The notes under the pieces: generated by a model
The model's input: the letters and a program-made list of their open reading frames with translations, nothing else
Database searches by the model: none
What the model was told of the DNA's origin: nothing
Source of the DNA: Melitaea cinxia
Lineage: Eukaryota > Arthropoda > Insecta > Lepidoptera > Nymphalidae
Reading direction: 5' to 3'
Length of the DNA stretch: 64,000 nucleotides
Assembly: GCF_905220565.1 (NCBI RefSeq)
Contig: NC_059405.1
Location: 15,206,081-15,270,080, forward strand
Position numbers and translations under genes: made by a program
Shown: one piece after another, positions 20,973-33,500 of the stretch
Position numbering within the stretch: position 1 is the first letter of the stretch
How the letters are laid out: each line of letters begins with the position of its first letter

Positions 20973-23692
20973 ATATTGTATTTAAATAATTAAACTACTT
21001 TTTGAAAATTACATTAATATTGGTAATTTTTATTTGCTTTTTACTTATTTTTCTATTACTTCCTATTCTATCCTGCTTACAATTTTAAAGCAGCGCCATC
21101 TATGAGATTTTTCTGTAGATATGAAATGTAAAGAAGAAACGGGTAAATGAATGTTATTTTAAAAGGTATAATCGTAGGTATTTTTGGCCCTGTATAGCGT
21201 TCACGCAGACGACGTCGCGGGCAGCAGCTAGTAATAAAATAAATGTGTTATGTAGTACAAATGGCATGAACAACTAAGCCCCCGTGGATGTTGTGAAACA
21301 ACAAAAAGAAATCTTGCCGTTTTTAGCTAGATAATTATTACTAATCAAATCATACGTATTTGTCATAACTGAAAATAGAATAATCAATCAAATAGTTCTT
21401 GTGTGATTACTATACTTAAATTCTATTGTTCTTGTCTTCATGTGGCGATATTATGGTCTTGTGTATAAAATTAAAAAGCTTTTTTCAATTATTATTATTA
21501 AGGAATATTTATTACTTGCATAGTGATATTTTAACACCGGCCCGAGTCCTCAGTTTACCGATTTATAAACTCTGCACATCGTGACAATAACTTCATTCCG
21601 GCTTTATACAAAATAAAACTAAAACTAATTTACATCTATATATTTCATTACATATTTCTCGAACTCGTCTGTGTCTCTACACATTTGCCTCCTTATCGAT
21701 GGCAACATTGTTAACAACGATACAGATGATAAAAACATAGATAATGTAAAAAAAAATTAAACTACCATTAAAAAAAATACAATGAAATTCAAGCAGACAA
21801 AATCATGATACGTTAAAAAGAACGAGCGTAATGTCACCATTTATAATGCTAATGTGAAGCACCTTATTCTATCGATTGAATAATAATAATACACAATAAA
21901 TACGTTTGATTTCAAAAACTTACATAGATTAAAACAATGAGATTTATAAAGCATATTTTCGCGGGCAATCGCGAAATTTTATCATCGATATCTTTGACTT
22001 TTACTTCATAAGTATCAGCAACGAAATAGTTGAAAAATGGCAAATTTTTTATAATGATTATAAATACGAATAAACAATTATAACAATTTAATAATATTGC
22101 TTAATTTAAAACAATAACTTTTAACACAATGTACTACAAGTTTTCTCTGTGTATTTCTGTCCATTTTATAATTGTTCTATCTGTGGAATGAAGTGCTTGA
22201 ATGTATTGCGAATTGTAGTTTTTATTCAAAAATATTACTTTTTTTCATATCTGTTACTATTTTCCAATTCATTTAACAATTTAAACTCCAAAACGATTTA
22301 TCTATAGATTCGTACTCGCCAAATAGTAAGTTTTTATTTTATAGCATTATTTTTAATCTGCGTCGTCGATAATATTTGTCTATGATACAACCGCGTGATT
22401 TTGACATAAGTACGTATACACTATTTGCATAACCGCTGAACGAAAACTAATTTGACCGTTAAAAACCGCTTTAATTTGCGACTAGGAACCGAATTATACA
22501 TGAGAGTCACTGTTTTTACATTTATGGACGTCAATCCACTGGCAAATAGCTTAACAGTACTGGATACTTATTTAAAAAACACGATACAGAAATGTATCAT
22601 CTGACCGATTTTTCTAACAATCAAATTCACGTTTTTCGCAATGCGGCTTACCTTACAATGTATACGCGCTCTTAAGCCTTGTCTCTATATCCGAAAAACG
22701 ATTACGACTTACGATAATTTCGAAAATGAAGGGATCGTAAGCATAATTTGTTTTTGAATATAGGATCGGGGATTTGGGCCGGTTTCACCGGTTATGGACA
22801 ATTTATTCTGTAAATAAGTTACGAACAGACTTTATCAGGAGGTGGAATAGGCCATTAAGGCCTGTTTTTCCTCAATAAACTACAACTGTATTTATGTGGA
22901 CGTGGGTGTGTTTATAAATGATTCCCACATTTTTATATTGGATACCGTCATTTATTACCGGCTATCCAAGATCGGCGAAACATGCCCTCAGACTTACACG
23001 TGTCGTCAACAGCCTAAACATTTTAAAATCGTTATCAATACAAATTAATTAACTAAGGGGTCAGCCATTAATCAAGCGAGGTTCGAAAGTATTCGGAAAA
23101 AAATCACGAAGTATGTGATACTTCGTGATTTTTTAGACTGTAATGAGATATCACGGACCTGGCGACTTATAGTACAGGTATTTTATACCTTTTTGGGCAC
23201 CAGTCCTACACTAATCGAGTTATTAAATTTCGTATTATAGTTATATCTTTAATAAGCTAAGGTTCATTGTATCAACAAGATTTTTATGGAAAAAATAAAT
23301 CGTTATATTTATATATTACATTTATTTTTCATTGAACGCGCATATTCTTAAGTTTAAAAATAACCTTGCAACTTTGATGTTTGCCTAGAAATTTGTATCA
23401 AGATACGTAACTATCCAAAATTTAGTCAGATTATACCTGTATTTAATGATAATATACTGAAAATTTTAATATACTACAAAAAAAAAATACACGTGATCTT
23501 TGGGTATGGAGGATAGTCTATTAGAAAAGTCTAAAACCTTACCACATATCACCAGGGGGTAGGGAGGGGGGGGGGGAGGCAGAGGGATTATAAGTTATGT
23601 AAAAAGCATCGCGTGATTAATGGACGACCTCTTAACAGCAATTACTTTACAGATGGCGAGGGATAATCGTCTTAGAGTTGAAAGTGAGCCGG
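20973..23692. other. Gene-free stretch between PDE10 and SNX3 stops (two convergent 3' ends)
   Basis: The two genes converge here, so both 3' UTRs must lie in this stretch. I see no ORF with a recognisable domain. 21000-23040 shows no repeat family shared with the rest of the window, which fits untranslated sequence; several TTTATT strings could be polyadenylation signals for the minus-strand SNX3 transcript. From about 23045 the sequence belongs to repeat family S. Confidence 0.5.
23045..23590 (+). repeat. Dispersed repeat family S, copy 1 (with hairpin 23098-23134)
   Basis: Blocks such as ATCAAGCGAG, AATACACGTGATCTTTGGG, AGTCTAAAACCTTACC and ATATCACCAGGGGGTAGGG reappear in reverse complement at 29420-30005. 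Inside, AAAAAATCACGAAGTAT (23098-23114) and its exact complement (23118-23134) flank a GTG loop. The class is unknown. It ends in a G-rich tract (23560-23577) about 100 bp beyond the SNX3 stop. Confidence 0.5.
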
Positions 23693-26596
23693 TTATGTGT
23701 TTCGTATCTTGCCGGGGACGTAGTTCTTATCGATGGTTGGTTCCTGTAGGAACATGTGGAGACACCTTTCGTTCTGAGCTAGAGGGTGGCCGGCGATCTT
23801 GTTGATGAATACTTCGAGACCTGGAAATGTAATAACGTTTGATATTATTTTACTAATAACCGCTCTGGTGTAGAGGTGTTTAAGCGCCTAAAAGCCGGCA
23901 GTTTTCAAGTTCAAATCTCGCCCGGGATGATTCTTTGTATTTGAACAAATAATATGTTTCCGGTTTGGATGTCAGTTTTTGTGGGTCACCCCAACGTGCT
24001 TCAGAGAGCACGTTAAGCTGTCGGTCCTGGTTGTCATCGTATACACCTGACAGCGATCGTTACTCATAGTTAGGAATACATCCCCCAACCTGCATTGGAG
24101 CAGCGTGATGGATTAAGTTCTGACCCTTCTCCTACATGGAGAAATAGGCCTATGCTCAGCGGGATGTTACAGGCTGAATCATCGTAATCGTGCCGTAGTT
24201 TATTTATAAAAAAACTTAATATAAAAAAAATAATTTATTTATGAGATACATAATAATTTTCTGTTCAACCAAATTCGTAAGCAATAGCTAGTTTTTTTTT
24301 TTTGTTTGAAAGTTACTTGTAATTGTTTACAAAAATGAAGATCAATGCCAGTTGTCATTGATATGTATATTTTGAGGTAAATAAACTTCATCGTGTTTGT
24401 GATAGTGAATACACTAACATTGTATTTAAGAACAAGATTAAATAATACAAATTAATAACAACACATAACTTGAAATATATAATTAGAGGAAAAGAATTGA
24501 TTAAAAACGATTACCACATTACAGGTTCAGTAATATTGACCCACTTGTTTTGCATATAAAGACAACGCCCAGCAGAAGATGGCAATAAGCAAGTGTGTGT
24601 CTGTGTATATATTAGTGTCTCAGTAATACATAATGAAAATATAAAGTAAAGAAAACAATGTATCTTAGTACTTTATGTTAATATTCTAGCATTGAAACTA
24701 CTAATTGGTTTATAAATGTGTCATTACATACAAGGTTGATAACTGACTTACATAAAATTGTACTTTAAATAAAAAAAAATTCACAATAAATATATTTTCT
24801 AATTAACATATTTTTGAGTATATATATGACGAGCCCGTTGGCGTAGTTTGTAGTGACCCTGCTTTCTGCTGTTGGGGTTGTAGGTTCGATTCCCACCCCA
24901 AGTCTTGGTGTAATATATATATATATTATTTATAAGTATGTTTATCGAAAAAAAAATATGTAGCTATACCAGTCGGCTGTTGCCTATAACCTATAACACA
25001 AGCATTAAGTTGCTTACTTTAGGAACAGACGACCGTGTGTGTATTGCGTAGATATTTATTATTTACTATATTTTAGAATAACGTATGATAACTTTAAACT
25101 AAGGTACGTATGGTAACTTAAAAATAAGGTAAGAAGTAATTTAACTATTTATTATAGTTTTTATTTTCGTCAATTTGCCACAAATTATTACGACAGCATC
25201 ATGTTAATTAATGTCAAAGTAATTTTATTCAGAGCAGCCTGTACATGTACAGACATTTTGTGCCCGGCAAGTGCAACACTGTAAGATAAATTTGGTTTAA
25301 GTTTTTAAATGTAAAATTATGAATAAATAAATTTAGGGTAGGGAAGACTCCGTGGATATAATTTTGTGTGGTTGAGAGACCCAAAGATAATTTAAATTAT
25401 TGGATACATTTGAAAAGATTATATTAAGATAGACAAATAGAGGAAGACAGATATAAAGATAAATTAATCATAGGAAAATTAAATTTCTTGATTCTTATAC
25501 GAATTTAATAAATTAATTATGATAATACTTTGTCAAATAGAATAAGGAGATTTAAGATGTAAAAAAATACAAATTAATATTTTTATTTTTCTATATTTTA
25601 GATCCTTTAATACTCTCTTTCTGATAAATGTTACCAGATGTATATAATGGTTATAGTATGATAATGTTTTTTTTTTACATTTTACTTATATAGATTATAT
25701 TATCCTTAAGCCCAAGTGTAACCTAAACCCTAAAATACTTCTCTAAATATTTTCTAATAGGAACATCAAGAGGTAAACAAATGGGTATGTCACATATTGG
25801 AATAAAATATATGTTTACCTTTTCTGCGGTCCTCGATGAATTCTTCTTCAAAAATACCATCATCTCCTCGGAAAGGAAGCTGTCTCTTTAAAGCTTTACC
25901 CGGTAATGGAGGGACTACAATCTACGAGTAACAAAAAGGTAGTATTTTAAAAACCTCAATATTTATCCCATTTTCAATAACAGTTAAACAATATTGATTT
26001 ATTATGTAGTTGTTATGGATGTTACAGTGTAAGAAATTCAAATTTTAATATTTAACTAAAAAACTAGATTTACCATTTGCAAAGATAATGAATGAGAATG
26101 AATCATCGCAAAACTGTTGTTTGATAACAATTTTCCTCATTATCAGCACAGAATTAGCACTTACTTTACTGTCTCTTTCGAGTTCTGTTCTTAACCATTC
26201 AAAGTCACTGTACCGCCGCCGCACACTCGACTCTTTCACTTTAAACACTGGGAGATTGGTCTGGAAACAGGAAATTGAATATATTAGAGCAATTATCGGC
26301 AGACGGCTATCTAGGTTCGGTGTAGCGTCCAATACGCCCACAAATATTGAGCCGAGAACGTCGACATTGGCCGTGTTTAATCCAATTATCGTTTTAAGAC
26401 ACGGCTGCATCCTGCAGCCACTTACCCTCATGCGAACTTCATAATCAGTATAGCGTTTTTTCCCGACTCCCATCGTAACTGGATTTACCACGTCGATTTC
26501 TAAGAAGTTCGCCGGAGCCGCGTACGCGTCGTCTAGAGTCTGTTTCTTGACATTTAAACGCCTAGTCGCGTCGGCCGTCGTATCCTCAGCCATCAT
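23693..26596 (-). CDS. Snx3: Sorting nexin 3/12 (PX-domain endosomal sorting protein)
   Basis: SNX3 binds phosphatidylinositol 3-phosphate on early endosomes and acts with retromer in cargo recycling, including Wntless. Four exons join in frame: 26596-26426, 26260-26165, 25921-25819 and 23820-23693, giving 165 aa, against 162 in human SNX3. The start is ATGATGGCTGAG; either Met could serve, and an upstream in-frame ATG at 26620 would add eight residues. The protein has TLDDAYAAPANFLEIDV, the PX signature RRRYSDFEWL (about 71-80), VVPPLPGKALKRQLPFRGDD and C-terminal GLEVFINKIAGHPLAQNERC then LHMFLQE. It is essentially all PX domain with short ends. The 2 kb last intron holds a SINE with head 2 (23858-24185) and SINE family B (24829-25056). 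Confidence 0.96.
23858..24185 (+). mobile_element. SINE family A, head 2, in SNX3 intron 3
   Basis: The head CCGCTCTGGTGTAGAGGTG..AAGTTCAAATCTCGC is the same type as the minus-strand copy at 9240-9530. The body (GCACGTTAAGCTGTCGGTCC, GACAGCGATCGTTACTCATA) is shared with the head 1 copies. It begins 38 bp upstream of the SNX3 last-exon acceptor, on the opposite strand. Confidence 0.65.
24829..25056 (+). mobile_element. tRNA-headed SINE, family B, second copy
   Basis: It has AGCCCGTTGGCGTAGTTTGT..GTAGGTTCGATTCCCACC with a better B box than the copy at 8963-9205, a TA microsatellite in the body, and the same AACACAAGCATTAAGTTGCT end. Confidence 0.65.
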
Positions 26597-27524
26597 AGCG
26601 CTTTTTAAACAAACAATCACAAAGTACTAAAGACGGTTCACTAATCAAAAAGCAAATGAATTTGACATACTGAATGCAACATAATTTGACATTTATTAAA
26701 AAAAATGGCCATGTCACGTTCGGTAACTTGAAAATCTACCATAGCTTGTCCCACTAAAATAAGTATCAAAGCTATTTATTTACGATTTGATTTGAATAAT
26801 TTACAACAATAAGTATTTAGAGTAAGCCCATATTATTAATAAACAGAAACAAGATTATTTTTATGACTATTAAGTATTACAATTGGTATTTAACTGAGGT
26901 ATGGCACAGCAGGAATTTCTTGCTCAAAATATGGAGCAGCCCGACTGGGGAAGTACCTCGACCTTACAGAAGATCACAGCTAATTAATACTGCTTTCAGG
27001 CAGTATTTTGTTCCTGTTGATGAGTAAGGTGACCAGAGCTCCTGGGGGGGATTGGGGATTAGGTCGGCAATGCCCTTGCGATGCTTCTGGTGTTGCAGGC
27101 GTCTATAAGCTACAGTAATCTCTTACCATCAGGTGAGCCGTACGCTTGTTTGCCGAACTAGTGATATAAAAAAATCATTAAAATAAAACTACTATTTTAG
27201 TAGAAATTTAATTCAAGACTTTATGACGACATAAAAACATGTATGCACATAAAACTGGTAGTGTAACTAGATTCGCTATGACGTTATCGGTAGATCATGA
27301 GTCATTAACATGACGATACTGGTCTTTAAGAATGTTGATTCACGAGTAACGTTTCTTTGTTATCTATATTAATATATTATTATTTATTCATTCAGAGATC
27401 TTATATATACATTTATGCTATTGGAAATAATAATTGGCAATGTAAATAAAAATAGATCACATTGATATTATATTTATTTGTATTATAAATAAAGCCAAGT
27501 CACATTAATCATTTAGTACATCAA
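26597..27524. other. Intergenic stretch SNX3 5' side / SLU7 3' side
   Basis: SNX3 is transcribed away from here, so its promoter must lie in 26597-26890; I see no clear TATA box. A family P retroposon occupies 26893-27172 (plus). 27173-27524 is AT-rich and probably contains the SLU7 3' UTR (TTTATT at about 27470 would be AATAAA on the minus strand). Confidence 0.5.
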
Positions 27525-30500
27525 TTACATAAACTGGCTCATGGGGTCTTCTTCTCTTCGCCGCTTCATCATATAAGCCTCCATTTCCTCTTGTGTGGGT
27601 TCTTTAACTTCAGTCATACTGTTGTATGGCCGCTTCCTCTCATCTACAGACAGCAGGTACTCCGCGTGTTTCTGTTTTCTTTCCTCCATTTCCAAGGCCT
27701 GTTACATGAACAATATTAATACATTATTTACAAATCGATTATTAATAAATTAATAATATTGTACCATACATTTTAATACTTATTTCTACGCAAAAAAAAA
27801 TAACAAGTATTATAGTACAAAAAACATACTATAAATATATAATTTTTTTTTATGTGAGATTTTAGCCTCCATTTGTATTTGTACTATTTATAAAAATAAT
27901 TTATGAAAAGATCAAATAGCTAAGCTAAGGTAATGGAAAAGGCTCACTTAAAAAATATTACATTTAGTTTGAAAAAGTCATCATCATCATCATTACAGTC
28001 CACTGCTGGACATAGGCCTCCACAAGTTTACGCCAAAAATAACGTGAACTCATATGTTTTGCCCATAGTCACCACGCTGGGCAGGCGGGTTGGTGACCGC
28101 AGTTTGAAAAAGTGCCGTAAAATATTCTTAAATGAGAAAAAATAAAAATATTTTATAGACAATGTACTAAAAATTTTTTGAATATCATATCAAAAATTGA
28201 CCGTTCCAGCGGGGATCGAACCTGCGTCTCCGACTGACCGCCACGTTCCCAAGCCACGGTTCACTTAAACCGAAAATAAAAATCATCATATCAAAAATTT
28301 CGACCTAGCGCCGACATGGTCAGTCGGAGACGCGGGTTTGATCCCCACTGGAACGGTCAATTTTTAATATGATATTCAAAAATGTTTAGAACTCCTATGT
28401 GGGTAATACAAAAAATTTAAGGTGGGTAAAATCGTACATAATGTACTAAAAAGTTATAAACAACAAATCTGTGAAGAATTAAGATTGTCTTATATACCTT
28501 TAAAATTAAGTCTTATATACCTAAACATTTTTGAATATCATATCAAAAATTGACCGCTCCAGCGGGGTTCGAACCCGCGTCTCCGACTTGCCGTGTCGGA
28601 ACTCTAGCCAATTAAGCTATGGAACGATGCACCCGCTTGAGCGAAATTTTCGATATGATAATTTTTAATTTTCGGTTTTAAGCGAACCGTGGCGTCGTCT
28701 ATAGTGAGCTCTTTACAGAAACCCGTAACTATTCAAAGTTTCATATTACAATGAAAATCTTTGACAGGAGACGACACCGTGCTATCTTATATACCTTTTT
28801 AAGTTTATCTTCTTCACGCCTATCCTTCTTGGCATTCTTCTTCTTTTTCTTCTTTGCCTTCTTCTTGTCCTTCTTCTTTTTACTTGTTCTTTCTGTTTTC
28901 GACCTCTTGTCCTCCTCTGATTCTGAGCTATCCGAGGATGAATCTGATGATGACGACTTTTTGTCTTTCTCTACAACCAATAATAAAATATATTTAATAA
29001 TTATTATAAATAGGTAGGTTTATGAAAATATATGAATTGGTGTTAATGACACATAAAAACTAGAAACTATTTTGATGTAATGAAATTAATGTCATGATGA
29101 AAATCATTACATGAGATAATTAATAATTTAAGTATGAAGAATAATTTTTTACAACATTTTAGACTTACGGGTATGTGTTAAATAATTACTGACCCACAAA
29201 ATAAAATGACAGATGTGACTATCAGTATCTACTAAAGATATTCAAAAAGGTTGAAATGTGCCTTAAATACTTTTTTTTATCTTACCCTCTTCCTTTTCCG
29301 CCTTTGGAGGTATTTCCTTCCCAGTGTCGGGTACTTCTAAAACCATAGACTTTCCGGCCTCGCCGACACAGTATGACATCTGAAATTATACAATACTCTA
29401 AGTTCTACGAGTGTTTATACTATTAAGTCACTGTTCAACCCCCCTACCCCTTGGTGATATGAGGTGAGGTTTTAGACTAACCCCCTATATCCAAAAATCA
29501 CGTGTATTTCTTTTTGTGCTCAGTATAATGAAATTTTCCGAATAAAATTGGAGTGTCTGTTTGTAATATTAAAATAACCGCTTTTTACTAAATTCATATG
29601 TATACGTATGTGTACACGGTATATACCAATATAATATTTTTTTACAATTTTTGTTTGTTTGGTCCGGCTAATCTCTGAAACGGCTGGACCGATTTTGACG
29701 GGACTCTCACAGGCAGATAGCTGATGTAAAAAGGAGTAACTTAGGAAACTTTTATTTTAGAAATTTATTGATTTTATAACTACATATTTTTTTTAAATTT
29801 CACGCGAACAAAGTCGCCGGCACAGCTAGATTTTAAATATCGATATAATACAAATAAATTTTGTTAAATTAACCAGACAGATATCAAGGTAGCAGTGTGG
29901 TTGTTCGCATTTTTTTGATATATACAAGTGATATCTCATAAAAACCCCCTATGTGATATTTCTTGATTTTTCCCTCCTCTTTGAGACTCGCTTGATTCAG
30001 GGACGCACCTACTCACTTTCTTTGTAAAGCTTTTCTCTTTATTTATAGTTTGTATTAAAAAGAAATTAATAGCTAAAGCTTATTATTCGGTACAGGTTTA
30101 TATAGATGATAAAGATGTGTGGACGTCGATTTTGGATAAATGTTTATTTAAAAAAAGAAAGTAACTGCGGTGTTTCCTGCCAGTTCTTCTCTGCAGAATC
30201 TACATTCCTAATCGGTGGTAGCTTTACTTTTAAAAATAATTAAAGTTTTAACTGGTAAGATGACGTTTCGAAGGTGCTTTTCAGGTCTATTTGAATAAAG
30301 CTATTCTGATTTTGTTAGTTAAGATTTGAAACGAATTGGAAATCTTTGGACACAATTCCCATTTTATTGCAAAACTAGACTAATTCCTTGCGGAAACCAA
30401 ATTTGCCTGGTAGTAAAACGCAAGCAGAATTAAATCAGACTTTTACAAACACTTCTGCAAGAGTGTTGAATAATAAAGAATTGTAATAAATTAATTAACT

Positions 30501-33500
30501 ACGTAGACTACATTTTTTTTTTATTAATAAATATCTAACCTTTATAAATGAATGGCAACACTTGTACCCCCACTGTCCGTCCTTCCAGTAGGAACCCCAC
30601 ACTGATGTGTGGTTGTTTATTAGAACATCTTCTTCATATTTACTCCTGAAAATTATAATTATTTTTATTATTTTTGCATTTGAAAGCATCTAGATGTTAG
30701 AATACTTGAATTACTACCAATCTTGGTTTAAATAGTTTCAATCTGACTCATTTTATGTGATAAATATTGCATTCTTAAACCCTGTTTTTTTTTTAATTGT
30801 TTAAAGAACAACTTTTAGAGGAAATTTTTAAGTATTTAATGAATATCTTAGTGGCTTAGATATCTTGCTAAGCCAAAATAAAACAACGTGATGATACAAA
30901 AAATCGTAAAGATGATTTTATTGACGAATACGTCAATATATAACGATCAATCATCTATTCTTTGTAAAAACATTGTCCCTACAAACATTTAACAAATTTC
31001 ATATCATAAACAGTATTTAGAATACACAGCATTGATATTAAACGGCATTTCATTATCATCATTCATTTATTTTAATCATTTTAACGGTAACTTAGTTGAC
31101 CAAATCTCCTTCCCATACAAATAATTACTGTCCTTATGACTAGTTCAGTTATTCATTGAATTTAAAAATATTGTATGAAAACGCATTAATTTCCATTTTT
31201 TTATCACAATCTATATAATACTTTCCAAACCCATTTACATGTTTTCCAGTTTTTTAATGTTTAATTTTACTATTTAAAAAAAAATAGCAATCTGTGTCCC
31301 CAAATTGTTTTCAAAACTTCTGTCCACTAAGTTACGGCCTTTGAAAGTTCTAAAATAAAAACAACGATGGCCATAGTAATCCTAAACATATCAATGAAAA
31401 TCAGAAGATGATTAGTAAATATTTTAAGAAAGTGGAGTGAAAATGTAAAAGAAATTGGCCTTGTTTTTTACTTACTGTTTTTAAAATCCTTACGAAATGT
31501 ACAAAGAATAGTTGATCGACCCATTAACATATAAATAATATATAAACTGAGTAGTTTGTTCAGATGATACATACATCTCAAATCTCAGCAGTTGCTAGTT
31601 CCAATTGAAAGATTATTTTAGTGTTTATTACCCCAATTATCGAAGGAGATTATAGGCTGTATTGAATCATGCTATATTACCATACTAGTATAAACAAGAA
31701 AACTCAGCAAGGCTGACCAGTGTTTGTTTCCACTGCTGGACAATGGCCTACTTAAATATATACCTATGTTACACTTATTAGATGATAAATCTTATTACCT
31801 CCATGCCTGTAAAAAAAAAAAAAAGATTCTATTCCTTGCCGCTAGAAGTGTTTCTGGTTTGATCTATTGTCTATTAATTGTCTATTATTGTCTCGTCTTG
31901 TAAGTTTTCCTATATTAATAAAATTTAATTTCATATGAGAAAACTTACTCAATTTAAATTCATTAAAACCTAAACCCAATACCATAAACAATAAAATATA
32001 ATATAGCATGTAAATATCCCACTGCTGGGCAGATGCCTACTTAAATATTTACTTAAGTTACATAGATATAATTAAATATAATATTACTTAGCGAGTTGTT
32101 TCTCAGCCCGGCCGGCCAGTGATCCGTCGCGGTTGTATCTCACAAACACTTCGCTCTGAGCCAGTAATAGCTCCCGTGGAGGGGCCTGAAGGTGCTCCGC
32201 CCCTCCATATTTATCAAGCACTGACTGCTTCACCTGGAAACGAGAGATTTTATGATGCATATTTTGTTCTAATCATTAAAATAGATGCGACAGTAAATTA
32301 GTGCATGTTTACTATGTACAAATAACTAGTTACATATTTTGATATTACTATATTTTCATATAAGTTATTTTGTATAGAAATAGTTTACCCTCTCAATATT
32401 AAAACGTTTCCAAGAGTATATAGTATATTAAAATACTAAATTGTTATCACAACCTAATGCAAACACATATCTTTTTATAGTTTATCTTCATTATTATAAA
32501 AAACAAAACTACTACAAACTAAATTGGCATGTACGAGTATAGTACAATACACACTATGAGATATAACTCAAAACGTATTCGTTAGATCACGCTCAAATTT
32601 AAATGAAACAACACGACAAGCATCAGCTATCAAATAAAGAGAATCATCAAAATAGGTACACCAAAAAAAAAAAAAAAATATGCAACCTCCTCCTTTATTG
32701 AAGTGGGTTAAGAAGTCAAAGTGACGTTTCCTCACCTGTGTCTTGAACTGGTCCCTTTTTTCCTCATACTGTTTCTGTAGCAGTTGTAGTTTAGTGGGCT
32801 CGGCTAGTAGGTGTACATCTAGGCCTTTGTTGTGAGCCTCCCACGCAAACAGTTGGGCAGCGGCATGCGCCCGGGTGTCTCCGGAGAAACGGACAAAGTT
32901 CTCGCCTGCGTACTCCGATCTACAAACAATGAGAATTATTGTGGGCGCAGTAAGACAGTATTACTGTAGGATAGCTGTGTGTGTGTGGGTTAGGGTTATA
33001 AAGCTAAAGAGTGGGTGTTTCGAATACAGTCAAATAAATACAAATCTAGTTCAAAAATAGCAATATACAATGTGTCCGGTTTCCGATGTCCGATACTTTA
33101 AGGGGTTAAAATACAATTAATTTTATCGACAAATCAGGGATTAATGATTTTTTTTTGCCATCAATAAAAAAATGGCAGTACTTTAAAAAAAATTGTCGGC
33201 GGAGCATAGATGCTTGTATTAATTTAACAATATCTACACAAGTAGAAGACTTTCAAACACAAAAGTGGTCTCAAATGTTAGTTAATAGTGTAGACAATAA
33301 ATCTAGATTAAAAATATTATTTTCTAATTTTTCAGTATTAGTAAAAAACATTTTTGAAAAAATAAATTAGACAAAAAATTGATGTAATTTTTCAGATTCT
33401 TAGCTTTAAAAAAAAAACTATCGTGTTAACCATTTTTTTTTATTTGTTTTTATAATAATACAGGATATTTGCTATAAATGCACATTTAAATCTTAACTCT

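Noticed and set aside
26088..26444. 118-codon plus-strand ORF
   Set aside because: It is antisense to SNX3 exons 1-2 and their intron; the minus strand encodes the clear PX domain.
33155..33370. 71-codon ORF found identically at 33155 (plus) and 37969 (minus) as a conserved gene
   Set aside because: Both lie in the two TIRs of the same transposon, so their identity reflects the inverted repeat, not coding constraint.
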